The notes under the pieces were generated by a model. It was not told the origin of the DNA. It did not search any database and was given only the letters and a program-made list of their open reading frames with translations. A stretch of 64,000 nucleotides of DNA from Coleophora flavipennella. Taxonomy: Eukaryota; Arthropoda; Insecta; Lepidoptera; Coleophoridae. The DNA lies in the NCBI GenBank assembly GCA_947284805.1, contig OX369275.1, forward strand, positions 7,879,001 to 7,943,000, given 5' to 3'. Each line of letters opens with the position of its first letter. The stretch's first letter is position 1. The position numbers and the translations under genes are program-made. Positions 10,460 to 20,631 of the stretch are shown here, piece by piece.

Positions 10460-10830
10460 CCATATCAAATCATGAAGAACATAATAGACTTACTGCAAAA
10501 ATTATAGCTCTGTTCCCAACAGAAAATTCGGGAACATATTTGGTTTGACCTATTAAAAAAAGACTCAATCTGTGGAAAACCAGACATACTTCGAAATCAA
10601 TGGAGTAAAATACAACAATAAAAATGTTGTTTTGTACAGGTACAACATAAACTTACCAATATTTTATAAAATAGACCAAGTATTTTTAAAAGAAAATGAC
10701 CAACGTAAAGTATCATTTATGTGTACAGTGCTAATTAGGGCATGTTACAGTAGGTTACTCTTCACATTATATGGAATTTGTTGTGGAATCTACTTCCCAG
10801 ACCAGATTAGTTCGTTTAGTTAGATTGTGA
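10460..10830 (+). pseudogene. Last exon(s) of the decayed SAM-type gene
   Basis: After acceptor CTTTTCCAG (to 10459) one frame reads ISNHEEHNRLTAKIIALFPT then ENSGTYLV and a stop. A neighbouring frame reads KKDSICGKP. From 10575 a third frame reads QTYFEINGVKYNNKNVVLYR, then LPIFYKIDQVFLKENDQR and VSFMCTVL before stopping at 10821. The order (an FPTE-type helical region, then a short beta-rich tail with LPIFYKI) matches C-termini of insect uncharacterised proteins that occur in many copies. Three frame changes show that the gene is disabled. A-rich 3' sequence follows. Confidence 0.5.
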
Positions 10831-11280
10831 GTGTACAGCACCTACTTTAATAAGAAAAGTGAATCAATGTTATTCTGTGCATTTAAAAACTTAAATTATT
10901 ATCACATAAGAAAATGCAAAATATGTTAAAAAATGTACTATAAATGTAAATTATTATTATGTAACGAAGCAGCTGCAAACATAATAGATATTATAGGCAC
11001 TGGCTAAAAAAAAGCTTTTTCGTACCCTTTTAGCGGTGGGTCCACGGTAAACACCTGATTGTATTACTATAATTTTAGTATATAAGTTGACTTCTGATTT
11101 GAGCTGTGAAAACTCTTTTTTGTTAAGGGCCATGCCCTCTTGTATTTTTTAAGTTGGCCTCTGATTTGAGCTATGCAACATTGGAATTCTTTTGAAATAT
11201 AGATAGGTACCTATTGAATCGCACCCACCTAATGTTAGTAACCCTATACAGAATGTAAATGACAGTGTTACTTTAGATTA
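10831..11280. other. AT-rich, no gene recognised
   Basis: Possible 3' flank of the decayed gene. GTTGACTTCTGATTTGAGCT (11085) and GTTGGCCTCTGATTTGAGCT (11152) form a local 67-bp duplication. Confidence 0.35.
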
Positions 11281-11288
11281 TTTTTACT

Positions 11289-11655
11289 AATTAATTTAAA
11301 CGTCAGACAAAGCATATTAAAGCATCTTGGGAACCATTACTGGGCTCAGTAATGTACATTACATGCTATAATTTTTATTAATTAATTTAAACGTCAAACA
11401 ATGCATATTAAAGCATTTTGCTAACCATTACTGGGCTCAGTAATATACATTACATGCTATAATTTTTACTAATTAATTTAAACGTCAAACAATGCATATT
11501 AAAGCATCTTGGGAACCATTACTGGGCTCAGTAATATACATTACATGCTATAATTTTTACTAATTAATTTAAACGTCAAACAATGCATATTAAAGCATCT
11601 TGGGAACCATTACTGGGCTCAGTAATGTACATCACATGCTTTAATTGTTTTTACC
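11289..11655. repeat. 91-bp tandem repeat, 4 copies
   Basis: AATTAATTTAAACGTCA begins at 11289, 11380, 11471 and 11562, an exact 91-bp period. Units contain ACCATTACTGGGCTCAGTAA and are about 95% alike by eye. Confidence 0.9.
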
Positions 11656-12075
11656 TATACATAATGGCATCGCTCAAGGCGGCTACTGGAGAACTATCAC
11701 TGGTATCAGCCTATTGGGAACCATTGCTGAGCTTATCTTCATGTATAACACATGTCATTGTTGTGTTTACCTCTACTTAATGGCATCGCTCAATGCTACC
11801 GGGGAACCATCAGCCTAAGTCACATATCAGATCATAATTGTGCCGTCCAGCACATTAACTCTAAGCCCAACTTGTTCCCAAGAGGCTAACCACAGTGATG
11901 GTTTCCCAGTAGCTTCAAGCGATGTCAGTAAGTAGGGGTAAACACAATTATGACGGGTTATACAGGAGGCTAAGCTCAGCAATGGTTTCCAATAGGTTGA
12001 TAGTACCTGCAGTGATGGTTCCCAGTAGCTTCGAGCGATGCCAGTAGGTAGAGGTATATGCATTGTCACGAAAGT
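11656..12075. repeat. Imperfect inverted repeat
   Basis: The left half has ATGGCATCGCTCAAGG...CTACTGG and CATTGTTGTGTTTACCTCTAC. The right half has the reverse complements CCAGTAGCTTCGAGCGATG and GTAGAGGTATATGCATTG. The arms hold repeated sub-blocks around TGGGAACCATTGCTGAGCTT that also resemble the adjacent 91-bp unit. Confidence 0.6.
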
Positions 12076-12369
12076 ACTAAGAGTCCAGGGTTTTTTCCAG
12101 GTTTGAGTTTATTAAGTATCTGAACCGAAAGAGGGTATATGAGTCTCGTTATACGAACACATTTGCCAGGTAAACTGAAGCATTATAGATCTCCCATACA
12201 AAATCTTCGGTCACATGACTACATTTTGTATTTTATTTTTTTCAGTTCAACCAGCAATACATACAACCACATTTCGGGTCGGACACTTAATATAATAAAT
12301 TGCAACCTAGATAGTATGAATATTATATAAGTTATATGTATGACTCAGCTCGGTCAAAGATGAGATACT

Positions 12370-12629
12370 AGTGCTCGGTCTCCATCACAAACCGTAAATC
12401 TGACTAATTTGTGAATTAGTCGTAAATTTATCGGAATTTGTCGCAAAGTTGCAAAATACCAGAATACGATTAAAAGATATAAGGGTGTTTTGGATACCCT
12501 TGGATCTCCGAAACTGCAGCACCTAGCAAAAATCTGATTACACCCAGAATTTGTCGGCATTTGTCATAAAAACAGATTCTGTCAATTTTCGTGGTCAGAT
12601 TTACGGTTTGTGATGGGGACCGAGCCAAG
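12370..12629. mobile_element. MITE with about 30-bp terminal inverted repeats
   Basis: Left end GCTCGGTCTCCATCACAAAC then CGTAAATCTGAC; right end the inverse, GTCAGATTTACGGTTTGTG then ATGGGGACCGAGCC. It is about 260 bp long and non-coding. AAGATGAG flanks it on both sides (8 bp, hAT-sized) but the left copy is set back by some bases, so the target duplication is uncertain. Confidence 0.75.
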
Positions 12630-12639
12630 ATGAGCCATA

Positions 12640-13070
12640 AAATTATATTATAGAAAGAAAATTGTTGTGGTGTAAAAGTTATATCATTTCATGAGTAGGT
12701 ACTTAACTAGTACTTTTGTTCCCTGGTATAACTATGCTAGCTTTATGTTAAGTATCTTATATAATTAAGAGCCGCCGTTCCGAAAAAAAATATTTAACAG
12801 TGTACGGTAGGTACCCCATTCAATTTTTATTTTCAATAAATGTTGGAATCTAATCAGTATTTTTGTTGACCGTCTTTAATTTACTAATTTTAGTTTAAGG
12901 GTTGTTAGTTTTGAGGCAAGGTAATTCTTGTGATGTATATTATGCTCAGACAGTATTTTTGTGGATAATGTAATGACTGCTATTTAGCTGTAGTTTGGTT
13001 TTATAAAGACTTGTTTGCCATATTCAGACTATCAGACTACATGTACTTTATTGTAAAATCTATTTATGGC
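12640..13070. other. No feature recognised
   Basis: AT-rich spacer between the MITE and the foldback arm. No repeats or conserved coding were seen. Confidence 0.35.
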
Positions 13071-13074
13071 TGAG

Positions 13075-15118
13075 GCGACTTTGGTCTTGAGGCAGAACTT
13101 ATATGTTTTTTTGGTGCATCTACTATTCTTAGATAAAGAAAATTTGGTCTTAAGGCAAAACTTTTATGTTTTATACTGAGGTAACATTTTATGGGTGATG
13201 CATCTTACTATCTTATTCTTAGTTGAAATGGATTTGGTCTCAAGGTAAAACTACTGTTCTAGCTGAAGATAATTTGGTCTTGAGGGAAATCTCGTATGTT
13301 TTGTACTGAGTGACATTTTTTTTTGTAAAGACTAATATTTTTGCGGAAAAGATTAGATGGTGAGAGACGTGTGACATACTGAGTTAACAATATTTTTTGT
13401 TATCGCAGTATGACACACGTTACTTACCATCTAATCTCTTGAGCAAAAATATTAGTCTTTATAGGATAATTGTCTTAGTACAAAACATACGAAGTTTCCC
13501 TCAAGACCAAATTCTCTTCAGCTAAAACAGTAGTATTGCCTTGAGAACAACTTATCTTCAACTAAGAATAGTAAAATGCTTTGCCCAAGCAAATGCTGTC
13601 TCAGTATGAAACACACGAGTTTTGCTTCAAGACTAAATTATCTTCAGCTGAGAATAGTAGATGCTCCAACGAAGACAATGTTATCTTAGTATAAAACATA
13701 AAAGTCTAGCCTCGAAACAAATTGGTCTTCTGCCAAGAACAATAGATGCTTCGCCTAGGAAAATCCTGTCTCGATATAAAACATATGAGTCTTACTTAAA
13801 GACACAATTATCTCACGCTAAGAATAGTAAATGCTACACCCAAGAAAATTTTGCCTTGCCTTAAAACAAATTACTCTTTTGCCAAGAACAGTAAATCCTT
13901 CACCTAAAATAATCCTGTCTCCAAATAAAATATAAGAGTCTTTCCTAAAGACAAAATTATCTCCTTCTAAGAATAGTAAATGCTACACCCAAGAAACTTT
14001 TGTCTTGCTTTGAAACAAATTGCTCTTCTGCCAAGAACAGTAGATGCTGCACCTAAGAAAATCCTTTCTCGATTTAAAACCAACTAGTCTTCCCTCAAGA
14101 CAAAATTGTCTCCCGCTAAGAATAGTAAGTGCTACACCCAAGAAACTTTTGTCTTGCCTTGAAAGAAGTTGCTCTTCTGTCAAGAACAGTAGATGCTTCA
14201 CCTGAGAAAATCCTTTCTCAATATAAAACATACGAGTCTTCCATCCAGACAAAATTATCTCCGGCTAAGAATAGTAAATGCTACACCCAAGAAACTTTTG
14301 TCTTGCTTTGAAACAAATTGCTCTTCTGCCAAGAACAGTAGATGCTGCACCTAAGAAAATCCTTTCTCAATTTAAAACAAAACTAGTCTTCCCTCAAGAC
14401 AAAATTGTCTCCCGCTAAGAATAGTAAGTGCTACACCCAAGAAACTTTTGTCTTGCCTTGAAAGAAGTTGCTCTTCTGTCAAGAACAGTAGATGCTTCAC
14501 CTGAGGAAATCCTTTCTCAATATAAAACATACGAGTCTTCCATCCAGACAAAATTATCTCCGGCTAAGAATAGTAAATGCTACACCTAAGAAAATTTAGT
14601 CTTGCCTCGAAAAAAATTGCTCTTTTAAGAATATTGGGTGATTCACTTAAGGATATGTTGTCTTGCCTCAAAACCACATAGTATTTATCCAAGAATAGCT
14701 GATACTTCACGATAGAATGTCGTCTTGCCTAAGAAATATATTCTTGTCAGCCAAAACAATTTAGTCTTAATTCAAAACCAAGAACATCAGCCAAGAACAG
14801 TAGATGCTTCACCCTAGATAATATAGTGTTACTTCAAAGCTATTGTTTTGTTACCAAGACAACGGACATTCTTCAACTAAGTCAACAAAATTCTTACATG
14901 GTAATTAGACCACATATTTTTTAGTGAAGACATTAGTATATTCTTCAAACAAATCTACGTAATTCTTCAGTTAAAATCAAATTTCTCAGACGAAGACAAT
15001 GAAACTGAAACAATATTTTACTTAATCTAAGACAATGTTGTTTTCCTTATATAGGAAACAGGGATTGTCTTGACCAAGATGATATTGTCTTCATCTAAGA
15101 TAACCTTTTTTTCCGTGT
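13075..15118. mobile_element. Foldback-type element with unequal arms
   Basis: The centre is near 13395: GACTAATATTTTTGC, then GATTAGATGGTGAG on the left pairs with CACCATCTAATCTC-like sequence and GCAAAAATATTAGTC on the right. Pairing continues outward: TTTGGTCTTGAGGGAAAT at 13274 with TTTCCCTCAAGACCAAAT at 13494. The left arm is about 320 bp. The right arm is over 1.7 kb because it is swollen by a tandem array, and it ends in CCTTTTTTTCCGTGT (15104-15118). Long inverted arms made of short repeats are the hallmark of foldback transposons. No transposase is present. Confidence 0.7.
13640..14625. repeat. 149-bp tandem repeat in dimeric arrangement
   Basis: AAGAATAGTAA(A/G)TGCTACAC starts at 13820, 13969, 14118, 14267, 14417 and 14566: period 149-150 bp. 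Alternate units are more alike (GAAACAAATTGCTC versus GAAAGAAGTTGCTC), giving a roughly 298-bp higher-order unit. The array lies in the right arm of the foldback. Confidence 0.85.
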
Positions 15119-15124
15119 AGTTGA

Positions 15125-15505
15125 GATTAATTGATCCTATATTCATTGCACAATTGCTATTAACTGTTGTTCTTATAATGCTTCCTGTTCTTGTACAGAA
15201 TTGTCCTGGTATTTCGAATTTGGGGATGGCAACCCTAATTTACTAGAAACCTCGAAGTCAAATGAAATTTAGACACAGCTTTCAATAAAAAAAACATTGG
15301 TGCGTAGATTATTTTCTGTGAGAACAATGATTTTAAGGCAGTGTGGAATGTCAACATCCTCCGAAGTTACTGCTAGCCATAAATCTATTTACAATCCGTG
15401 ATTATGTTTATCTTGTTCGCTTGGCAATTTTTAAATTAAGAAAATTAATTTTAGAAATTAGCCAAGCGGTGTCTGACAGATGATGATTAAAGCGACTCCA
15501 ACCAG
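15125..15505. other. No feature recognised
   Basis: AT-rich sequence between the foldback terminus and the large palindrome. Confidence 0.35.
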
Positions 15506-15512
15506 AGTTATA

Positions 15513-17137
15513 CAGGGTCTTCGGCAGATGGTTGAAAATACGAAAATGGGGGATAGGTGGGGTCGCCTCCCACCTATTTTGAGAATTAAAAAAAATCTAG
15601 GACTTGTAATTTTTTTTACAGGATTTTTTTTCCCTTTTTTAGAAATTTTGCCATTTTTATACCTTTGAACACATGTAACTTTTTGTTTTTTAAAGCTAGC
15701 TCCAAAATATTTTTTTTAATAGACTTTTATAAGATTGTCGGCTCTAAAAAAAATTATGTTTGTTTCAAGTTATTGCTAAAAACAAAAATGTGGGCCCCCG
15801 AACTTAAAAAAAAAGTTGAACAAAAATTTAAAAGTCAACTTTGCGATGCATTTAAAAAAAAAATAATGGGGCTGGAAGGCTTCTGTTTTTTTTAAAACAT
15901 CTCTAAAGCTTAGGCTTTTGAATGGTATGTAATTTGTTTCGGTATCTTTTTTGTAACCGGAGTTGTTAATTTTTTACTCAATTGGACCATGTTGACGAAA
16001 TTCCACTAGTTACATGTTTTGTGAAATGTATCAAATGCAAAGTTGAAAATAATGTAAATACTTACTGTTGGGACGGTTACAAAGAGCAGGTACGTTTTTT
16101 TACATTCTTGGACACACATAATGGCTATCTTTTGTCATTTATTGGCATATTGGAGTTAGCACTTCCATATGCCAATAAAATGTCCGCATATTCCGCATTG
16201 GTAAATTGAGCCATTTTAAACCACAACAAAGTCTTAACAAAACGTCTGATAATAACAAAAAGTGACAAACAACAAAAAAACTTAACAAAATCACAAACAC
16301 AGCAAAGTGAAGTTAACGAAAACAAAAAAAAAACGTTAACGTTATTAACGTTTGTGATTTTGTTAAGTTTTTTTGTTGTTTGTCACTTTTTGTTATTATC
16401 AGACGTTTTGTTAAGACTTTGTTGTGGTTTAAAATGGCTCAATTTACCAATGCGGAATATGCGGACATTTTATTGGCATATGGAAGTGCTAACTCCAATA
16501 TGCCAATAAATGACAAAAGATAGCCATTATGTGTGTGCAAGAATGTAAAAAAACGTACCTGCTCTTTGTAACCGTCCCAACAGTAAGTATTTACATTATT
16601 TTCAACTTTGCATTTGATACATTTCACAAAACATGTAACTAGTGGAATTTCGTCAACATGGTCCAATTGAGTAAAAAAAATTAACAACTCCGGTTACAAA
16701 AAAGATACCGAAACAAATTACATACCATTCAAAAGCCTAAGCTTTAGAGATGTTTTAAAAAAAACAGAAGCCTTCCAGCCCCATTATTTTTTTTTTAAAT
16801 GCATCGCAAAGTTGACTTTAAAATTTTTGTTCAACTTTTTTTTTAAGTTCGGGGGCCCACATTTTTGTTTTTAGCAATAACTTGAAACAAACATAATTTT
16901 TTTTAGAGCCGACAATCTTATAAAAGTCTATTAAAAAAAATATTTTGGAGCTAGCTTTAAAAAACAAAAAGTTACATGTGTTCAAAGGTATAAAAATGGC
17001 AAAATTTCTAAAAAAAGGAAAAAAAATCCTGTAAAAAAAATTACAAGTCCTAGATTTTTTTTAATTCTCAAAATAGGTGGGAGGCGACCCCACCTATCCC
17101 CCATTTTCGTATTTTCAACCATCTGCCGAAGACCCTG
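15513..17137. mobile_element. 1.6-kb near-perfect palindromic DNA transposon, copy 1
   Basis: Ends are CAGGGTCTTCGGCAGATGG at the left and its complement at the right, flanked by TA (15511-15512, 17138-17139), as for Tc1/mariner-type elements. Almost the whole length is two inverted arms meeting near 16331 at GTTAACGTTATTAACG. Each arm holds the same short ORF (plus 16434-16523, minus 16125-16214) reading MAQFTNAEYADILLAYGSAN, which resembles the N-terminal DUF4817-type helix-turn-helix of arthropod Tc1-like transposases. On the opposite strand of each arm, a cysteine-bearing frame CFVKCIKCKVENN is followed by GAGCAG|GTACGT, like an exon and donor. It therefore appears built from two head-to-head copies of a transposase 5' end. 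A second copy lies at 51711-53236. Confidence 0.85.
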
Positions 17138-17164
17138 TATATAGCATATCTCTGACTCCAACCA

Positions 17165-17520
17165 CTGATAGGTATTTTATACAAGCTTTTATTTAACTTA
17201 CATGATGTATGTATGTTTGTTCGGGTGGACTCTTGCAACTCAATTTTGAGGCAGATAGATATCTTCAACCGATTGAGCTGAAATTTTGTATACACGTTCA
17301 GTTTGGATGACAATGCATGGCTAACTGTGTGACGTCATTCTAAATTCAACATGGCGGACTCCCAAAGATAGTGGACCAGTTATTTTTTTATGCACCCCAA
17401 CGATATGGGTATTAAATTATAGGGTTGGCTGATGAGAAGAATGCGAAATAATTTAAATTCTTTTCAAATAATAGCTTGAACCTTTTATTTATTTATTTTT
17501 ATTTTGTGGAACGAACCGCG
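17165..17520 (+). repeat. Q-family dispersed repeat
   Basis: Contains TATCTTCAACCGATTGAGCT, ACGTCATTCTAAATTCAACA, GGCGGACTCCCAAAGAT and CCCAACGATATGGGTATTAA. Comparable copies are at 37110-37450 (plus), 25905-26070 (plus, partial) and 29600-29880 (minus). Confidence 0.7.
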
Positions 17521-17749
17521 AGAGACATGTAAACTGTGTAAACGAAAACATAATAAACCTAAAAACTAATAGGCCTGGTCTGAAAAATAGGCAAACATTT
17601 TTTCTTGTGATGTTATTATTATACTCGTACAAGATAATTAGTAAGTAAAAATTAATAACTGAAATTGATGTTGTAATTTTTTATCAACGTAGGTAAGTAT
17701 TTCTTAATAAAATCTATACATTTGTCGTACTCGTGTAAGGCAAATGGTT

Positions 17750-17975
17750 CATGAACTCAAAGTGAGCATCAATTTAACTGGACCCGTTAATGAAGAGTAA
17801 AAAATTTCTTTTACGTTTTCAGCAAAGTCGTAGAACTATTTTTTTTATTTTTTTTATTCACTATACTTCCTTCCTTAAAAACCCTTGATCAGTATGATGA
17901 GTAGAAGCCCCAGTTAACGGGACCTACACCACTTTTGTTACATCATGTATCTTGAGATTAATAAAAGAGCAATGA
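17750..17975. repeat. T-family MITE, diverged
   Basis: AACTGGACCCGTTAATGAAG and TTTTCAGCAAAGTCGTAGAAC on the left, then CAGTATGATGAGTAGAAGCC and CAGTTAACGGGACCTACACC on the right, ending at TACATCATGTAT. The inverted organisation matches the well-preserved copy at 35494-35721. Confidence 0.65.
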
Positions 17976-18000
17976 CAAAATAGTTAAAATAGTATTTAGA

Positions 18001-18300
18001 TCATCTGTGGTTAAAATAAAGTTCGTTCGCAAAATTAGCTGCATCTTTGATAAATGCCGCTCGCCGCTACCGGCTTGCGTCAAACGGTTGTGTCAAAGGG
18101 GCCGCCCAGAGTTCAATTGCGGCGCCGCCGACTTTAAACCCGCACGGGGTCGCGCGAAACTTGTTCAGTCTTTGATTATTAATGTGGGCGTATAATTGAA
18201 GATACTACGTCCAGCAGTGAAAATCATTAAAATTAATGATAAAATCATAATAAAAAAATACCTGTTTTTTTGAAAAATTATTTTATACATTAACACATTT
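18001..18300. other. GC-rich patch, unidentified
   Basis: 18055-18165 is markedly GC-rich (GGCGCCGCCGACTTTAAACC, GCACGGGGTCGCGCGAAAC) within AT-rich DNA. No conserved coding or RNA gene was recognised. Confidence 0.3.
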
Positions 18301-18359
18301 CCATAAATCCGTTCGGGTGTACTGCAGCTAATTCCCCGAACGTACTATAACAAATCCTT

Positions 18360-18446
18360 ATGGAACCCGAGTCTGACAAGAACAACACTAAACGCCGGAA
18401 GCGGAAAGCATTGAAGATGAAACTTTCCAGTAAAAGCAAAGTTTAA
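18360..18446 (+). CDS. Short ORF with basic NLS-like cluster (hypothetical)
   Basis: ATG at 18360 opens 28 codons starting MEPESDKNNTKRRKRKALKM and ending at TAA (18444-18446). The KRRKRK cluster looks like a nuclear localisation signal. A splice-donor-like CAG|GTGAGG lies 10 bases after the stop, so this could be a first exon carrying a point mutation, or chance. No homolog was recognised. Confidence 0.2.
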   Translation: MEPESDKNNTKRRKRKALKMKLSSKSKV

Positions 18447-18584
18447 ATACAGGTGAGGCTTCTGTTGAAGCCATTAACCGCCTGCGATGTGACTCAAGGG
18501 ACAAACGCGGAAGCTTTTTAACTCCGAATGGATAGTTGAGTATATTTGACGAAAATAACCTGTTTGAAACTAAACTAGTTTAAA

Positions 18585-19075
18585 GCGCCTCCGTGGCTTA
18601 GAAGGATAGTCCACCAGATTCATTTAGTTGGTGTAGGGCATTTTCTAAGCCCGCCTGGCTAGCTACCACCATCTTATCTAGTTCTTACCACCAAACATCA
18701 TTTAGTTTATTAAATGAGAATAACTTTTCTGAAACTAAGCTGAGTATAACTACAGATTACTAAATAGTTACTTGTATAACCGCCTCTGTGGCGTAGTCCA
18801 CTAAATTTATTTAGATGGTAGTAGGGCATTTTGCAAGCCCGCTTGGCTAGCTACCACCATATTATCTAATTCTTGCCGACAAACATCATTTAGTTTATTA
18901 AATTAGAATGACCTTTCAGAAACTAAGCTGAGTTTAACCACCTCTGTGGAGTACTGGTTAGTCCACTAGATTCATTTAGATGGTGGTAGGGCATTTTCCA
19001 AGCCCGCCTGGCTAGCTACTGCCATCTTATCTAATTCTTGCCGCCAAACATCATTTAGTTTATTAAATGAGAATT
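18585..19075 (+). repeat. Three tandem SINE-B 5' halves
   Basis: CCGCCT(C/T)(C/T)GTGG starts at about 18587 and 18780, and a third copy (CCACCTCTGTGG) at about 18940. Each runs through TAGGGCATTTT..AAGCCCGCCTGGCTAGCTAC to ACATCATTTAGTTTATTAAA and then stops before the SINE 3' half. The shared joint (TTTAGTTTATTAAAT, then AAACTAAGCTGAGT) shows amplification as a tandem unit of about 160-190 bp, not three separate insertions. Confidence 0.8.
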
Positions 19076-19300
19076 TACAATTGGTAAGCCCCAGGCATCA
19101 TCTCACTTAATGGTAAGTGACCATGATGACGAAGATGGAAGCGGGATTACCAAGATTCCCCAACGCAATGGGGAACTGGCTATCTCATCTTTAAGTTAGA
19201 ACACATCAATGCTGATGTTTAGCGGCAAGATTTAGATAAGATGGTGGTAGCCAATCAGGTGTGCTTAGAAAATTGCCTACCACGAATTGCCTAAATGTGT
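19076..19300 (-). repeat. SINE-B, head-truncated
   Basis: From ACAATTGGTAAGCCCCAGGC through CACATCAATGCTGATGTTTA to GGTGGTAGCCAATCAGGTG in antisense. The tRNA head is missing. Confidence 0.8.
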
Positions 19301-19610
19301 GTATTTGGGGGAAAATTGTTTATTTTCACGTTACGGTCAATACCTTTATTATGACCTTTAAATAATGGCTATTTCCTTCCTTAAAAAGTCCCTTCTACTG
19401 GTTTGCATGGTAATAATTGCTTTTATTTTCTTAAATATTAAAAAAAACTTGTACCATTCCAGAAGTAGAAAGCATTCTAAGCTTAACTTTATTATATTCG
19501 CGCGTATTTTTACTACATAACGTCATAAGCTTAACGTTGTTGTCGTGTGGTATTATGACCACCATTTATGTTAATCGTCTCCTCTCTTTATATCCATCTC
19601 ATTTTAACTT
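19301..19610. other. No feature recognised
   Basis: AT-rich sequence between SINE-B copies; no coding signal. Confidence 0.3.
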
Positions 19611-19902
19611 TAACCGCCTCCGAGGCGTAATGGTAAAGTCCATTAGCTTCACATCAGGAGGTCGCAGGTTCGATTCCCAGCGGCGTCTTACTTTGTAAGA
19701 CTCGGTTTGGTTGGTGGAAGGGCATTTTTTAAGCACGCCTGGCTAGCTACCACCATCTTTATTTAAGTCTAGCCGCCAAGCATCTATGTTAACAGCATTG
19801 ATGTGTTCCGGCTTAAAGATAAGATAGCCAGTTCCACATTGCGTTTGGGAAACTTGGTAAGCCCGCTTCTATATTCGGCATGAACGTCACTTATCAGGTG
19901 AG
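19611..19902 (+). repeat. SINE-B, near full length
   Basis: The tRNA-like head has box A TGGCGTAATGG and box B GGTTCGATTCC, followed by the body (AGGGCATTTTTTAAGCACGC, GCCGCCAAGCATCTATG) to TCACTTATCAGGTGAG. It is joined tail to tail with the next copy. Confidence 0.9.
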
Positions 19903-19907
19903 ATTTT

Positions 19908-20236
19908 TTTTTAATTCACAATTGGTAAGCCCTTGGCATTATCTCACCTGATGGTAAGTGACGATGATGCCGAAGATGGAAGCGGACTTACCAAGATTCC
20001 CCAACGCAATGGAGAACTGGCTATCTTATCTTCAAGCCGGAACACACATGAATGTTGTTAACGCTGATATTTAGCGGCAAGATTTAGATAAGATGGTGGT
20101 AGCTAGCAAGGCGGGCTTAGAAAATGCCCTACCACCAACCAAACCGAGTCTTACAAGTTGACCCCACCGGGAATCGAACCCGCGACCTCCTGGTGTGAAG
20201 CGAATGGACTAACCATAAGGCCACGGAGACGGTTAA
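19908..20236 (-). repeat. SINE-B, full length
   Basis: Antisense copy beginning with ATTCACAATTGGTAAGCCC (tail) and ending with GGAATCGAACCCGCGACCTC and ACCATAAGGCCACGGAGACGG (head). With the preceding sense copy it makes a 600-bp inverted repeat. Confidence 0.9.
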
Positions 20237-20239
20237 AGG

Positions 20240-20625
20240 AAAAGATTGTGAATAATGTTAAATCTACTATTTGATACGTAGGATAATTATACTGTTCCTT
20301 GGGTTTTCACGGTTTTAAGTGGCGCACGATAAAAAAAAACTACTCCGGGAGTGCCGACAGAAGTAAAAACTTTTTACAGTTTTATAATTTCTGACCCTGC
20401 GAGTGTTCCTGGTAAGGTGACGGTAACCGGTAACGTAACAGTTTCGCGAGTTCAATGGTTTTTTCCCATCTCAAAAATGCCCAACGCGCCTTAAGAAGTT
20501 TTCACTTTAAAAACATTCCGACGAATTGAAAGCCTCCTCCTTTTTTCCTCCTTGAAAGCGGGCAATAATTATCTAAAAATAAAACTGTACGAAATGACAT
20601 GCAATTTTCTCTGCATAAAGCAAAG
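20240..20625. other. No feature recognised
   Basis: Unique-looking sequence upstream of the satellite; no gene or known repeat was identified. Confidence 0.3.
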
Positions 20626-20631
20626 TACATA

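Noticed and set aside
12357..12634. 8-bp AAGATGAG target duplication for the MITE at 12370
   Set aside because: The left copy is separated from the inverted repeat by extra bases absent on the right, so it may be coincidental.
16125..16325. 66-codon minus-strand frame with a hydrophobic N-terminus
   Set aside because: Only the last 29 codons (from MAQFTN) look protein-like; the upstream part is AT-rich leader sequence of the palindrome centre.
19611..19690. tRNA gene
   Set aside because: Box A and box B are present but continue into the SINE-B body. No acceptor-stem pairing was evident, and the same head recurs throughout the window.
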